A DNA stretch of 64,000 bases from Nitrospirales bacterium. GTDB lineage: Bacteria; Nitrospirota; Nitrospiria; Nitrospirales; UBA8639. Below the pieces are notes generated by a model, which had not been told where the DNA came from, made no database searches, and saw only the letters and a program-made list of their open reading frames with translations. The translations under genes and the position numbers were made by a program. The stretch lies in the NCBI GenBank assembly GCA_029261255.1, contig JAJDBQ010000109.1, forward strand, positions 1-64,000. Reading direction: 5' to 3'. Positions 7,691 through 16,811 of this stretch are shown here, piece by piece. Numbering within the stretch: position 1 is the stretch's first letter; each line of letters begins with the position of its first letter.

Positions 7691-7889
7691 TCCCGTGTCC
7701 CCGGCTGTCCAGTTGGGCCTCTCATGAGACCCTACGCGCTTCATCGATAGGGCAATGAAGGATAGAATGAGACCGTGATTCAGGTATGTATTGACCCAGT
7801 TCCAAATAATGCTGGAAATCTCAAGAAGCAAAAAGCGGAAAAGGCATACAAGGCTAGGCGCACATTCAATGCGAGGGTAGCCCACTACC

Positions 7890-9560
7890 TTACTTTCCTG
7901 ATTCTTTACCATTATCATTCACTTGTATAAGACCTGCAGTTTTTTGGTTTTCAAGGTCGGCGTAAAAATCTTTGCCTTCGTGGTTGATGACGGTAAAGGC
8001 TGGAAAATCTTCCACTTCGATTTTCCACACCGCTTCCATACCCAGATCTTCGTATTCCAGGACTTCGACTTTTTTAATGCTATGTTCGGCTAATCGTGCA
8101 GCCGGGCCGCCGATTGAGCCAAGATAAAACCCTCCATACTTGCCACAGGCTTCCCGCACCTGCTTGGAACGATTGCCTTTGGCCAGCATGATCATGCTCC
8201 CGCCTTCGGCTTGAAACTGGTCCACGTACGAATCCATGCGCCCTGCGGTGGTGGGGCCAAACGAACCTGATGCATGGCCTTCAGGTTTTTTAGCAGGACC
8301 CGCGTAATACACCACATGATCTTTGAGGTATTGGGGTAACCCTTTTCCTGCATCCAGTCGCTCCTTGAGTCGAGCATGGGCGATATCTCGTGCGACAACA
8401 ATAGGACCTGTGAGTGAAAGCCTGGTGGCTACAGGGTGTTTGCGCAGTTCAGCTAAGATCTCTGGCATTGGTTGATTCAAATCAACCTTAACGACCTCAC
8501 CATCTAAATCCTGCTCCATTACCTCAGGAAGATATTGAGCGGGATTGGTTTCGAGCTGCTCAAGAAACACACCATCCTTTGTAATCTTTCCCAAGATTTG
8601 TCGATCTGCTGAACAGGACACGCCCAGGCCTACAGGGCAAGAAGCTCCGTGGCGTGGCAAACGAATCACACGGACATCATGCGCAAAGTATTTCCCGCCA
8701 AATTGCGCACCAATGCCGGTTTCGGCGCAGAGTTGAAAAATTTGTTTTTCTAGTTCTAGATCTCGAAACGCACGACCTTGTGCATTACCTGACGTGGGCA
8801 AATCATCCAAATAATGACAACTTGCTAGCTTGACGGTTTTCAAAGTGAACTCTGCTGACATTCCTCCAACCACTAACGCTAAGTGATAAGGTGGACAGGC
8901 TGAGGTCCCCAATGTCCGAATTTTTTCCGCCACAAATTTCATCAACGACGTTGGATTCAGTAAGGCTTTGGTTTCTTGATAGAGAAACGTTTTGTTGGCT
9001 GACCCGCCGCCTTTAGCGATAAATAAAAATCGATAGTCAGATCCCTTCTTCGCGTAGAGATCGATCTGCGCTGGCAAATTATTGCCAGTATTTTTCTCGG
9101 TATACATGTCCAGAGGAGCCATTTGCGAGTACCGCAAATTACGCTGATCGTAAGCTTCAAAGATTCCACGGGAAATCGTTTCTACATCATCGCCACTGGT
9201 AAAAACCTGTTGACCTTTATATCCAAGAGCGATAGCTGTCCCAGTATCCTGACAACCAGGTAACACTCGCCCCGCGGAAATATTCGCATTCTTCAGGAGT
9301 TCGACGGCGACAAATCGATCATTTTCCGAGGCTTCTGGATCATCCAAAATTTTGGCCAGTTGCTTGAGATGACTCGATCGCAAGAGATGGGTGACATCAT
9401 CCATTGCCTCACGGGCCAACAAGGTCAGGGCTTCTGGTTGGACTTTGAGAATCTCCTTGCCTTCAAATGTGCTGGTGGACACATAATCCGATGTGAGCTG
9501 ACGGTACGTGGTCGTGTCGGCTGCATGTTCAAATAATTCCTGGTACTGAAACTCCCCCAT
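7890..9560 (-). CDS. fumA: Class I fumarate hydratase (iron-sulfur)
   Basis: Single-chain class I fumarase, 556 residues, interconverting fumarate and malate in the TCA cycle in the cytoplasm. The N-terminal catalytic half has the [4Fe-4S] cysteines in [18 protein letters not shown] and the later CPVGLGVSC stretch. The C-terminal swivel half has [32 protein letters not shown]. The ATG giving [10 protein letters not shown] is chosen because AGAGGGG precedes it; the longer in-frame start 15 codons earlier has no ribosome site. The gene is complete. Just downstream on the same strand are the yefM-yoeB pair and then a stray copy of this gene's 3' end. Confidence 0.93.
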   Translation of the reverse strand: MGEFQYQELFEHAADTTTYRQLTSDYVSTSTFEGKEILKVQPEALTLLAREAMDDVTHLLRSSHLKQLAKILDDPEASENDRFVAVELLKNANISAGRVLPGCQDTGTAIALGYKGQQVFTSGDDVETISRGIFEAYDQRNLRYSQMAPLDMYTEKNTGNNLPAQIDLYAKKGSDYRFLFIAKGGGSANKTFLYQETKALLNPTSLMKFVAEKIRTLGTSACPPYHLALVVGGMSAEFTLKTVKLASCHYLDDLPTSGNAQGRAFRDLELEKQIFQLCAETGIGAQFGGKYFAHDVRVIRLPRHGASCPVGLGVSCSADRQILGKITKDGVFLEQLETNPAQYLPEVMEQDLDGEVVKVDLNQPMPEILAELRKHPVATRLSLTGPIVVARDIAHARLKERLDAGKGLPQYLKDHVVYYAGPAKKPEGHASGSFGPTTAGRMDSYVDQFQAEGGSMIMLAKGNRSKQVREACGKYGGFYLGSIGGPAARLAEHSIKKVEVLEYEDLGMEAVWKIEVEDFPAFTVINHEGKDFYADLENQKTAGLIQVNDNGKESGK

Positions 9561-9712
9561 GAAGATACCCCTCTTTGTTCTTGTATTGAATGAATCTGCG
9601 AACAAGGACTCTACCCTACTTGTTACTCCACTTTTTTCGCAAGATCATTCTCCTAAATGAGGGTTCTATTTCTAGAGTTCCTCATTTGCCTGAATTTGAT
9701 TCTGGCTATAGA

Positions 9713-10069
9713 ATGATAAACATGTTTTCCTGTTCATCTCTTAGGGCGAAGTCCCTTTCGCTCTTATGTGTGAGTCTTCTTCTGTTATGTGGAAGCCTGA
9801 GCCTCTTCTGCCCGATGGCGACACAGTCTGCCGATACGGCGCCTCACGCCACTCATCATGGCATGGATGACCCTGGTGAATGCTTTGAGGCTTTCGTCAC
9901 GGGCTCAAATCTATCTGATGAGCAGAACGATACCATTCTGCTTCCCGAAATTTCTCAGGGTGTATGTCTGGGCAAACAGGCCAGCTACGCTCATCTCAAC
10001 CCCGCACCATCCTATTCACGAGGTGAAGGACCACCTCTCTATCTTCTTCTTTCTACGTTTCTGATTTAA
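9713..10069 (+). CDS. Small secreted Cys/His protein at head of copper-type cluster
   Basis: Unrecognised 118-residue protein. The N-terminus MINMFSCSSLRAKSLSLLCVSLLLLCGSLSLF is a strong signal sequence. The mature part has THHGMDDPGECFEAF and GVCLGKQ and ends in a hydrophobic PPLYLLLSTFLI. Two Cys and several His/Met would suit copper or other metal handling. The next gene, 100 bases downstream on the same strand, is a multicopper oxidase, which supports that reading only by context. An alternative ATG three codons on is equally possible, since neither has a clear ribosome site. Confidence 0.55.
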   Translation: MINMFSCSSLRAKSLSLLCVSLLLLCGSLSLFCPMATQSADTAPHATHHGMDDPGECFEAFVTGSNLSDEQNDTILLPEISQGVCLGKQASYAHLNPAPSYSRGEGPPLYLLLSTFLI

Positions 10070-10170
10070 TCCTTCCATCACAGCAGGCCGGCCCCTTGGC
10101 CTCATATTGTCCTGTTCCAATCCGCGATTGACATTCGAGTATTCATTGTTGAGGGAAAAAGAGGCAGATT

Positions 10171-11424
10171 ATGCACAAACGTTGGTCATCCCCATTAGAA
10201 ATATTATTCACATCCGTTGTCCTTCTCTCACTTTTCTCGCCGGCCTCTGCGGAAACCGAGAGGCTCAAACACCATGCCAACTCCAGCCCTCAAGCCTCAA
10301 CATCGAATACGATGGAAATGAGCAACCCTCTCGGAACGATTCATGCCCCACGAATTGAAGAAGGAAAAGTTTACACCACGCCTCCCTCACTCATGGGCAC
10401 ACAAATGGGACAAGTGAATACGGTCAATGTCCCGCCGCTTGGGTATACACTTGATGGGAGCGTAAAAGTCTTCACGCTGATTGCCCAGCCCTTCATGCAT
10501 GAGTTCACCAATGGGCAGCCGATGGATGAATCCACCATTCCTGTTATGAATCGCTTCACAGGCAATATGGCCCACAAGATGACGCATACGTCTCAAGAGG
10601 GTCTCGTCTGGGGATACAACGGCTCAGTCCCTGGTCCGACAATTGAGGCGACAGAAGGCGATCGTATTCGGGTCATCCTCATTAACGAACTGCCCGAACC
10701 AACATCAATTCACTGGCATGGCCTAGAAATTCCCAACGAGCAAGACGGAGCAGGCGGGGTCACGGAACCGCCCACACCACCCGGCGGCATGCACACCTAT
10801 GAATTCACGCTCTATCAACATGGCACTTTCATGTATCACACTGGCTTTAATGTTATGAAACAAGATGCACTAGGACTAGGTGGTATGATGGTCGTCCATC
10901 CCAAAGATGCCTCATTACGACCCGAACAAGACTTCGCCATCATGCTACAAGAATGGACTTTTGCCCCCGGGAACCCTAATCCGAATATCAGTTCGATGGA
11001 CTTCAACTGGTTTACCTTTAATGGGAAAGCTGCCCCCAGCATTGATTCGTTGCATGTCCAACAAGGAGCACGTGTACGAATACGATTTGGCAATCTCAGT
11101 ATGCAGAGTCACCCCATTCATATTCATGGCTATTCCTGGCGTGTTGTGGGAACGGAAGGCGGACCTATTCCGGAAGTGGCCCAATGGCGTGGCTCAACCA
11201 TCAATGTTCCACCGGGAACCACGCGCGATGTTGAATTTATGGCATGGAACCCCGGAGCATGGAGAATGCATTGTCATCGCTTACACCATGTGATGAATGC
11301 CATGGCCGACGCTCCCATGGGCATCATGCCCCATGGTGGAATGTTTACTCTCGTCCATGTCAATCCAACAGATCCAGAGGCCGAATGGCGCCACCCTTCC
11401 CAACAACAGGAACGTACGCCATGA
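10171..11424 (+). CDS. Multicopper oxidase, two-domain, periplasmic
   Basis: Exported copper oxidase, 417 residues, with signal peptide ending SPASA near residue 27. Copper-binding motifs in order: HWHG, then YHTG, then HPIHIHG, then HCHRLHH followed by Met for the type 1 site. The second motif should be HxH in a classical oxidase; here the second His is Gly, which would remove one type 3 ligand (see findings). The linker is rich in Met and His (SNTMEMSN, MGTQMGQ), common in copper-tolerance oxidases. The gene overlaps the downstream outer-membrane factor by 4 bases, so the two are translationally coupled and likely act together in copper detoxification at the cell envelope. Confidence 0.9.
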   Translation: MHKRWSSPLEILFTSVVLLSLFSPASAETERLKHHANSSPQASTSNTMEMSNPLGTIHAPRIEEGKVYTTPPSLMGTQMGQVNTVNVPPLGYTLDGSVKVFTLIAQPFMHEFTNGQPMDESTIPVMNRFTGNMAHKMTHTSQEGLVWGYNGSVPGPTIEATEGDRIRVILINELPEPTSIHWHGLEIPNEQDGAGGVTEPPTPPGGMHTYEFTLYQHGTFMYHTGFNVMKQDALGLGGMMVVHPKDASLRPEQDFAIMLQEWTFAPGNPNPNISSMDFNWFTFNGKAAPSIDSLHVQQGARVRIRFGNLSMQSHPIHIHGYSWRVVGTEGGPIPEVAQWRGSTINVPPGTTRDVEFMAWNPGAWRMHCHRLHHVMNAMADAPMGIMPHGGMFTLVHVNPTDPEAEWRHPSQQQERTP

Positions 11425-12776
11425 ACAAAACGCTCCTGCCTATTCTGCTTATCGGGTTGTGGTTATCTGGATGTTCGACGGTCAATGTACAGAAAGATCA
11501 TGCCAAGCTGCAGGAAGAAAGTCTGGTGCGAACGGGGTATCCCATCGCCTGGCAGCACACTGCAGAAGAGCAGGCACAAACCAACGCCATGGTTGATGAA
11601 CTTTTACAGGATGGGGTCACACGTGAAGAGGCCATACGCATTAGCTTATTGAATAACCAACAGCTCCAAGCCGCCTTCCAATCCTTAGGCATTTCTCGCG
11701 CTGATGTCGTCCAAGCGGGGCTCTACACAAACCCCTCTCTAGGAGCTCTGTTTCGCATTCCTACTAAAGAGGGAAGTGGAACAGGTATCGAACTCGATCT
11801 CTTATTCAGAATATCGGATCTGTGGAACGTGCCGTTACAACGCAAGGTGGCGGAAATCGAAGTATTTCGAACGACCCAATTAGTCATCCAAGAAATCCTG
11901 CACACCGCTGCTACAGCGCGGGACGCCTTTGACGAACTCCTCCTTCAACAAGCCATGGACGAATTCCTATCAAGAAATATTGCCCTGTTTCAAACCACGA
12001 TAGAGGAACTTCAGGTGAGATTTCATGCGGGGTTAGTTAATGATTTAGATATTTATCTGGCGGAAAACGTCTTATTTGACGGGCAAGTTGACCAAGCTAG
12101 AATACAATCGAGTCTCATCACTGCCCGTGCGCGTATAGTCGAAACTCTCGGGCTAGACCCTCTTCAATTATCCAAGATCAAGATAATTGGTGATCTTGAA
12201 AAGATGCCCTTACAAACCCTCTCACCGGAACAGGGCTGGGAATTTGCCCTAGACCATCGTACTGATTTGCAGCTCAATCGCCTACAAATTTTGCAAACCC
12301 GCCGACTATTGGATTGGCAGAAAGCCCAAATCTTTGGTGATGTGGGACTCGGAGGCAATTACACCAGAGAATTAGATAAGGAAAAGAGCATCGGCCCTCT
12401 GTTCGTCCTGCAAATTCCCATCTTCAATCAAAACCAAGGAGGTATTGCTCGAGCAGAATTTCAATTACGTCAAGCCCAACAACATCTGAAAGCGACCGAA
12501 CTCACGGCTAAGCAAGAAATTCAAAGCCTGTTAGGAGAACTCACCTTCCACGAAACCCATGCTCAATTATTTCGCGATAAAATGCTCGTCGCCCAACAAA
12601 ACGCCCTTTCCTATGTCGAACGCTTTTATTCCACAATGCAACTCAACAGCATCTTTCTTATCGAAGCCCGCCGTCGCATCCTGAGCACGCAACGAGGGTA
12701 TTTCCAAGCCTTACGAGCTTACCGCCAAACCGAATCCATGCTCCAAGTTGCTCTTGGTGGACAATTTCCACGATGA
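11421..12776 (+). CDS. Outer-membrane efflux protein, TolC/CusC family
   Basis: Outer-membrane channel subunit of an efflux system, 451 residues. The start MNKTLLPILLIGLWLSGC is a lipoprotein signal with lipobox LSGC, typical of CusC/CzcC/OprM-type factors. Two repeats of the family follow: TREEAIRISLLNNQQLQAAFQ early and LDHRTDLQLNRLQILQTRRL about 190 residues later, each with long coiled-coil-forming helices. Start taken at the ATG that overlaps the oxidase stop codon. No membrane-fusion protein or RND/ATPase pump follows; the next gene is on the other strand, so any pump partner lies elsewhere. Confidence 0.92.
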   Translation: MNKTLLPILLIGLWLSGCSTVNVQKDHAKLQEESLVRTGYPIAWQHTAEEQAQTNAMVDELLQDGVTREEAIRISLLNNQQLQAAFQSLGISRADVVQAGLYTNPSLGALFRIPTKEGSGTGIELDLLFRISDLWNVPLQRKVAEIEVFRTTQLVIQEILHTAATARDAFDELLLQQAMDEFLSRNIALFQTTIEELQVRFHAGLVNDLDIYLAENVLFDGQVDQARIQSSLITARARIVETLGLDPLQLSKIKIIGDLEKMPLQTLSPEQGWEFALDHRTDLQLNRLQILQTRRLLDWQKAQIFGDVGLGGNYTRELDKEKSIGPLFVLQIPIFNQNQGGIARAEFQLRQAQQHLKATELTAKQEIQSLLGELTFHETHAQLFRDKMLVAQQNALSYVERFYSTMQLNSIFLIEARRRILSTQRGYFQALRAYRQTESMLQVALGGQFPR

Positions 12777-12789
12777 CGGTCTCCTCTAT

Positions 12790-13140
12790 TTATCCGTGAT
12801 AAAAATCTTCTCTGATGATTTTCCCGTCTTTCCATGTTTGGACGGCGACTTGCTGCATCTTCACTCGATTGCCGTCCTTAAACGTGATATCAAACGACCA
12901 TTCCACTGCCGCATGATCGCCATCGACGATCACACGGCCAACCTGCCCGCCGTGAAACTCCAGGATATTGTCCAAAAATTTTATTTCATATTCTCGATTC
13001 ACCGATTTACCGACCCGCGCTTCTGCTCCATTTTCACTCATGACGACATCGTCCGCGTAGTAGACATCAAAGGTTTCGAGAATTTTCCCTGTTAAAATTC
13101 CATCAATAACAGCTTGAACCTGGGTATTAATACTCATCAT
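12790..13140 (-). CDS. SnoaL-like / NTF2-fold protein
   Basis: 116-residue cone-shaped NTF2-fold protein of the SnoaL-like group (TFDVYYADDVVMSENG, GDHAAVEWSFDITFKDG, QVAVQTWKDGKIIREDFYH). Members are small ligand-binding proteins, isomerases or hydrolases; no catalytic assignment can be made. AAGGAG precedes the first of two ATG codons. It is the last gene of a six-gene minus-strand run headed by a MarR regulator and begins 51 bases after the hydroquinone reductase stop. Confidence 0.8.
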   Translation of the reverse strand: MMSINTQVQAVIDGILTGKILETFDVYYADDVVMSENGAEARVGKSVNREYEIKFLDNILEFHGGQVGRVIVDGDHAAVEWSFDITFKDGNRVKMQQVAVQTWKDGKIIREDFYHG

Positions 13141-13191
13141 TCACTCTCCTTTTCATTTAGGTATTGATAATAAGGAACAATGCTCAGCCCT

Positions 13192-14130
13192 CTATAATCG
13201 TTCTCGACCATGCGGAGCGAGAAGATCTTGATCGGGACCCAGCGGGACAATCCCCGTGGGATTAATGTCATCATGCGTGATGTAGTAGTGGCGTTTGATA
13301 TGATCGAAATTTACCGTTTCTGGAATACCTTGCTGCTGATACAAATCCTTGAGATACCCAAAGAGATAGGGATAATCCACAATACGGCGGATATTGCACT
13401 TGAAGTGCCCATGATACACCGCATCGAAACGAATGAGTGTCACAAACAAACGCCAGTCTGTTTCGGTAATCCGTTGGCCAAAGAGATATCGCTGAGTGGA
13501 AAGCCGGTTTTCCAGGTGGTCGAGTGCGTCAAATAACTCTACCACCGCCTGTTCATAAGCCTGCTGCGTCGTGGAAAACCCTGACCGATACACACCGTTG
13601 TTCACCTTCTCATAAATAAACACATTCAGTTCATCAATCTCCTGCCTTAGATCTGTCGGATACAAATCAATAGGGCTCTCCGTGAATGACTTGAATACTT
13701 CATTCAACATTCGCATGATATCGTCATCGGAATTACTGACAATTTTCCGGGTTTCGGTGTCCCACAACACCGGCACCGTCACTCGCGATTGAAAACTCGG
13801 ACGAGTGGCAATATAGGCCTCACTCAAAAATTTGAACCCATTGATGTGATCAATGCTATGCCCAGGGCCCTCCCGAAATGCCCATCCGCGATCATCTCGA
13901 ATAGGATCGACGACCGTCATGCCCACCACATCCTCCAGTTGCCTGAGGTTCCGAACAATAGTCGTACGGTGCGCCCATGGACAGGCCCATGAGACATACA
14001 AATGATAGCGTCCTTTGGCTGAGGGATGGTCGGAACTTCCATCATCCGTCACCCAATCACGAAAGGCATCTTCTTGACGATCATAATGTCCATCTTCTGT
14101 TTGTTCTTGAGGGAATTGGGCCAGCGTCAT
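13192..14130 (-). CDS. Glutathionyl-hydroquinone reductase (Xi-class GST)
   Basis: Cytoplasmic glutathione transferase of the Xi class, 312 residues. The N-terminal thioredoxin-like domain carries the diagnostic SWACPWAHRTTIVR with catalytic Cys50; the C-terminal helical domain has the conserved family stretches VNNGVYRSGFSTTQQAYE and LRLFVTLIRFDAVYHGHFKCN-like sequence. The enzyme removes glutathione from glutathionyl-hydroquinones, returning free hydroquinone, and so takes part in quinone recycling or detoxification. Its start overlaps the pirin stop by 4 bases (ATGA). In the MarR-VOC-pirin run this is the clearest pointer to quinones as the stress signal. Confidence 0.93.
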   Translation of the reverse strand: MTLAQFPQEQTEDGHYDRQEDAFRDWVTDDGSSDHPSAKGRYHLYVSWACPWAHRTTIVRNLRQLEDVVGMTVVDPIRDDRGWAFREGPGHSIDHINGFKFLSEAYIATRPSFQSRVTVPVLWDTETRKIVSNSDDDIMRMLNEVFKSFTESPIDLYPTDLRQEIDELNVFIYEKVNNGVYRSGFSTTQQAYEQAVVELFDALDHLENRLSTQRYLFGQRITETDWRLFVTLIRFDAVYHGHFKCNIRRIVDYPYLFGYLKDLYQQQGIPETVNFDHIKRHYYITHDDINPTGIVPLGPDQDLLAPHGRERL

Positions 14131-15008
14131 GATCGAACCTCTTCTTGCCAGATAAAAGTCCCTTGTTTGAGATCTCGTAACGCCTGTTCAATTTCGTCCC
14201 TGGTATTCATGACAAAGGGACCATAGCGAGCAATTGGTTCACCCAAGGGTTTAGCGGAAATGAGTAACAACCGAGCAGCTTCTTCACCAGCCACAATCTT
14301 GACCAGATCTCCATCCTCCAACACAACCAAAGTAGTCTGGGCAATGTGTTGCTGTGAACCGTTCTCATCCTCCACAAAAGTCGCCGATCCTTCAAATACA
14401 TAGGCAAAAGCTGCGTGCCCTTGTGGAACAGGTTGGGTAAAGGATCGACCAGGAGGAATACGGACATCCAAATAAGTAGGATTGGCTGCGATGCCAGTGA
14501 TGCCGCCTTCCGTTCCTTCTACGTTTCCGGCAATGACTCGAATTTTCGATCCGTCCTCGGTCGTGACCTCAGGTATTTTTTGCGATGGGATATCTTGATA
14601 GCGCGGCTGCGACATTTTGAGCCTGGCGGGAAGATTGACCCAGAGCTGAAATCCTCCATTGCCCTCTGGACGCACTTGGGGCATTTCTTCATGAAGGATT
14701 CCACCTCCTGCTGTCATCCATTGCACATCGCCGGCCCCAATGCTTCCAGAATTTCCCAGAGTGTCCCTATGTTCTACTTCCCCCGCCAACATATAGGTCA
14801 CTGTTTCAATTCCGCGGTGCGGATGCATCGGAAACCCTGCTTCATAATCTTCTGCATTGGGTGACCCAAAATGATCAAAGAGCAAAAAGGGATCAAGATA
14901 ACTCAATTGCTCGCCACCCAGGCTTCGCTTGAGCCGCACGCCGGCCCCCTCAACAACAGGAGTCGGTTCGATGATTGTTTTCACTTTTCTCAGTTGTGTC
15001 GTCATCAT
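14127..15008 (-). CDS. Pirin family protein
   Basis: Bicupin protein, 293 residues. The N-terminal cupin has the metal-site signature FPMHPHRGIETVTYM with further ligands in GEVEHRDTLGN; the C-terminal cupin is less conserved, as usual. Bacterial pirins such as YhhW act as quercetin 2,3-dioxygenases in vitro; others bind regulators. Start chosen at the ATG preceded by AGGGTGAGG; a longer in-frame GTG/ATG start has no ribosome site. Coupled by a 4-base overlap to the hydroquinone reductase, which suggests work on phenolic or quinoid compounds. Confidence 0.92.
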   Translation of the reverse strand: MMTTQLRKVKTIIEPTPVVEGAGVRLKRSLGGEQLSYLDPFLLFDHFGSPNAEDYEAGFPMHPHRGIETVTYMLAGEVEHRDTLGNSGSIGAGDVQWMTAGGGILHEEMPQVRPEGNGGFQLWVNLPARLKMSQPRYQDIPSQKIPEVTTEDGSKIRVIAGNVEGTEGGITGIAANPTYLDVRIPPGRSFTQPVPQGHAAFAYVFEGSATFVEDENGSQQHIAQTTLVVLEDGDLVKIVAGEEAARLLLISAKPLGEPIARYGPFVMNTRDEIEQALRDLKQGTFIWQEEVRS

Positions 15009-15118
15009 ATTCACCTCACCCTTATTCTTTGTGTTCCCCAAGATTCCATTTACAACAAACGTCGTACGCCCGAGCCCTCTCCCTGATACTGAGAGGGTCG
15101 GTACAAGACCATTTCCGA

Positions 15119-15538
15119 CTACGAACTTTTAGCGTCAAAGGTTATTCCCGTGTCCTGAATCTCACGGTACGGGAGCAACCACACCAGAGATTCATCGTGT
15201 AAATCAACGACTTGAATTCGGTTGCCCCAAGGATCTCGAAAATCACAGCCATCTTCAGATGCTATTTTCAGTCCATATTTCTTCGTCAATTTTTGACGGA
15301 CCTCCTCAACCTGTGCTTCATCACGAACCATTATCCCAAAATGCTTCATTCGATCAGGTGATACTTCTGCCACTTCGAAAATAGCAAGAAATTGATGTTC
15401 ACCGAGTTGACACCAGGCGGCACCTTCCCCGCCTCTCAGCATTTTCAAATTGAACACATCTGAATAGAATTCCACCGCCTTTTGCGCATCATCCACTTCA
15501 ATCACAACATGATTCACTCCATACACTTGAACAGCCAT
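15119..15538 (-). CDS. VOC-family (glyoxalase/dioxygenase) protein
   Basis: 139-residue vicinal-oxygen-chelate protein. The first beta-alpha-beta module starts VYGVNHVVIEVDDAQKAVEFYSDVF with the metal-ligand His, the second has HFGIMV, and DPWGNRIQVVDL supplies the terminal Glu/Gln-type ligand region. Such proteins cleave or isomerise small aromatic or aldehyde substrates with Fe, Ni or Zn; the activity is undetermined. AAAGGAG precedes the chosen ATG; the frame is open 6 codons further upstream. Part of the MarR-headed operon. Confidence 0.85.
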   Translation of the reverse strand: MAVQVYGVNHVVIEVDDAQKAVEFYSDVFNLKMLRGGEGAAWCQLGEHQFLAIFEVAEVSPDRMKHFGIMVRDEAQVEEVRQKLTKKYGLKIASEDGCDFRDPWGNRIQVVDLHDESLVWLLPYREIQDTGITFDAKSS

Positions 15539-15630
15539 GTTCAATTCTCCTTTCAATTTTTTTCTGACGCTTCAGTTGGGAACAGACTTCTCTGACTTTC
15601 TCATTTGCAAGCTCAATAGTATTCTTTCCC

Positions 15631-16095
15631 TTACATATTGAGGGGCTTGATTGGAGCTAACACCGATTGTGGATCTCTCTTCCAGTCGACGCTCGGATCA
15701 TCTACATACAGCTCTACTTCATTAGCATCCGGGTCATAAAGATAGAGGCTTTGACTAACCGTGTGATCGCTCATACCAGAAATTTGGACTCCGTTTGCTT
15801 CAAGCTCTTTTTTCGCTGTACGAAGTTCTTCAAGACTGTCACCAACTTTGATGCCAATGTGATAGAACCCTCGCCTCATACCCGATGGTGGAGCTGGCGC
15901 TTCCCCCACTTCAATGAGAAGAATTTCATGATGTGTTCGCCCTGACGTCAAAGCAACGGCTCTACCACCTAAGGCTTTTCCTACTTCTTCAAACCCCACA
16001 ATGTCCCTGTAGAACGCGAGTGATCGCTCAAGCTCTTTGACGTAAAACACCACATGTCCTACGTAGTGCGCCTTCATGCTATTCATCCCTTTCAT
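15631..16095 (-). CDS. VOC-family protein, catechol-2,3-dioxygenase-like
   Basis: About 154 residues of VOC fold: AHYVGHVVFYVKELERSLAFYRDIVGF with its N-terminal His, FYHIGIKVGDSLEEL with the second His, and SLYLYDPDANEVELYVD with the terminal Glu typical of extradiol dioxygenase-like or glyoxalase members. Two starts are possible, ATG at 16095 (AGGA 5 bases upstream) or ATG at 16077 (AGGG upstream); the longer is given. The frame open further upstream to 16239 runs into the regulator gene and is not used. First enzyme gene after the MarR regulator, similar to the MhqR/YodB-type quinone-stress arrangement in other bacteria. Confidence 0.85.
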   Translation of the reverse strand: MKGMNSMKAHYVGHVVFYVKELERSLAFYRDIVGFEEVGKALGGRAVALTSGRTHHEILLIEVGEAPAPPSGMRRGFYHIGIKVGDSLEELRTAKKELEANGVQISGMSDHTVSQSLYLYDPDANEVELYVDDPSVDWKRDPQSVLAPIKPLNM

Positions 16096-16219
16096 GTTTT
16101 CCTGCGAATGACGTACGCATCGATTCTCTCTCAACACACATCTGTGAGCTATCTTGCACCATTGCATCTCACCCTGAGTTGGTCTCATCGCGCTCATGGT
16201 TCGATATGGGAGGCCTTGT

Positions 16220-16732
16220 CTATGTTGTACTCGTATCAATCGATGAATACTCCGTAGGCTGCGAGCCGATGCTCGACTGTCTTATGGGATCATTGAAGCT
16301 ATCTCGAATTCGACGGAGTAACTGCTTCGCCACTTGCACTTCTGACTCATTCAATGCTTGAGCGAAGAACGGACGCATGTATTCCGCATGTACCGGAAAG
16401 ACTTGCTGGAATAGGATTGCGCCTTTTGGTGTAAGCTGGACCTTGGTCGCTCGACGATCTCCGCTCACATCCCCGCGCTGAATCAACCCTTTTAACTCTA
16501 GACGGTCTAACACGCCTGTCAGTGTTCCTTTCGTGGTCAACGTATGCTCTGCCAATTCAGCACACGTAAGTCCCTCTGTTCCTTCTAATTCCGCGATGAC
16601 ATCAAATTGCCCAGGAGTTAATCCTAATGATTGAATATGCCGATTCCCTACTCGATAAAAAGCCAGATACGCTTCAACCAGAGGGCGCAGGAGACTTAAA
16701 AACGAATCATCTTTGTAATCACGAATTGCCAT
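16220..16732 (-). CDS. MarR-family transcriptional regulator
   Basis: 170-residue winged-helix repressor. The DNA-binding part is LTCAELAEHTLTTKGTLTGVLDRLELKGLIQR followed by the wing DVSGDRRATKVQLTPKG (residues ~55-105); flanking helices form the dimer interface. It has no cysteine, so direct thiol-based quinone sensing as in YodB is unlikely; ligand binding as in MhqR or MarR is more plausible. It heads a same-strand run of two VOC proteins, pirin, hydroquinone reductase and SnoaL-like protein. The promoter just upstream has a tandem 15-bp repeat, likely its operator. Confidence 0.92.
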   Translation of the reverse strand: MAIRDYKDDSFLSLLRPLVEAYLAFYRVGNRHIQSLGLTPGQFDVIAELEGTEGLTCAELAEHTLTTKGTLTGVLDRLELKGLIQRGDVSGDRRATKVQLTPKGAILFQQVFPVHAEYMRPFFAQALNESEVQVAKQLLRRIRDSFNDPIRQSSIGSQPTEYSSIDTSTT

Positions 16733-16771
16733 TGAATTTCCTCATGTTTTTCGTCAGGGACTGTATTCTTA

Positions 16772-16811
16772 TAGTACTTATTAGTATAGTCCTTATTAGT
16801 ATCTTTTGCAA
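16772..16811 (-). promoter_or_regulatory. Promoter with tandem 15-bp operator for the MarR-quinone operon
   Basis: On the minus strand, TTGCAA (16806-16811), exactly 17 bases, then TATACT (16783-16788) gives a good sigma-70-type promoter. Overlapping it on the plus strand are two back-to-back 15-base repeats, TAGTACTTATTAGTA (16772-16786) and TAGTCCTTATTAGTA (16787-16801), differing at one base; the first contains the inverted repeat TACT-N4-AGTA. Likely the binding sites of the adjacent MarR protein. Confidence 0.7.
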
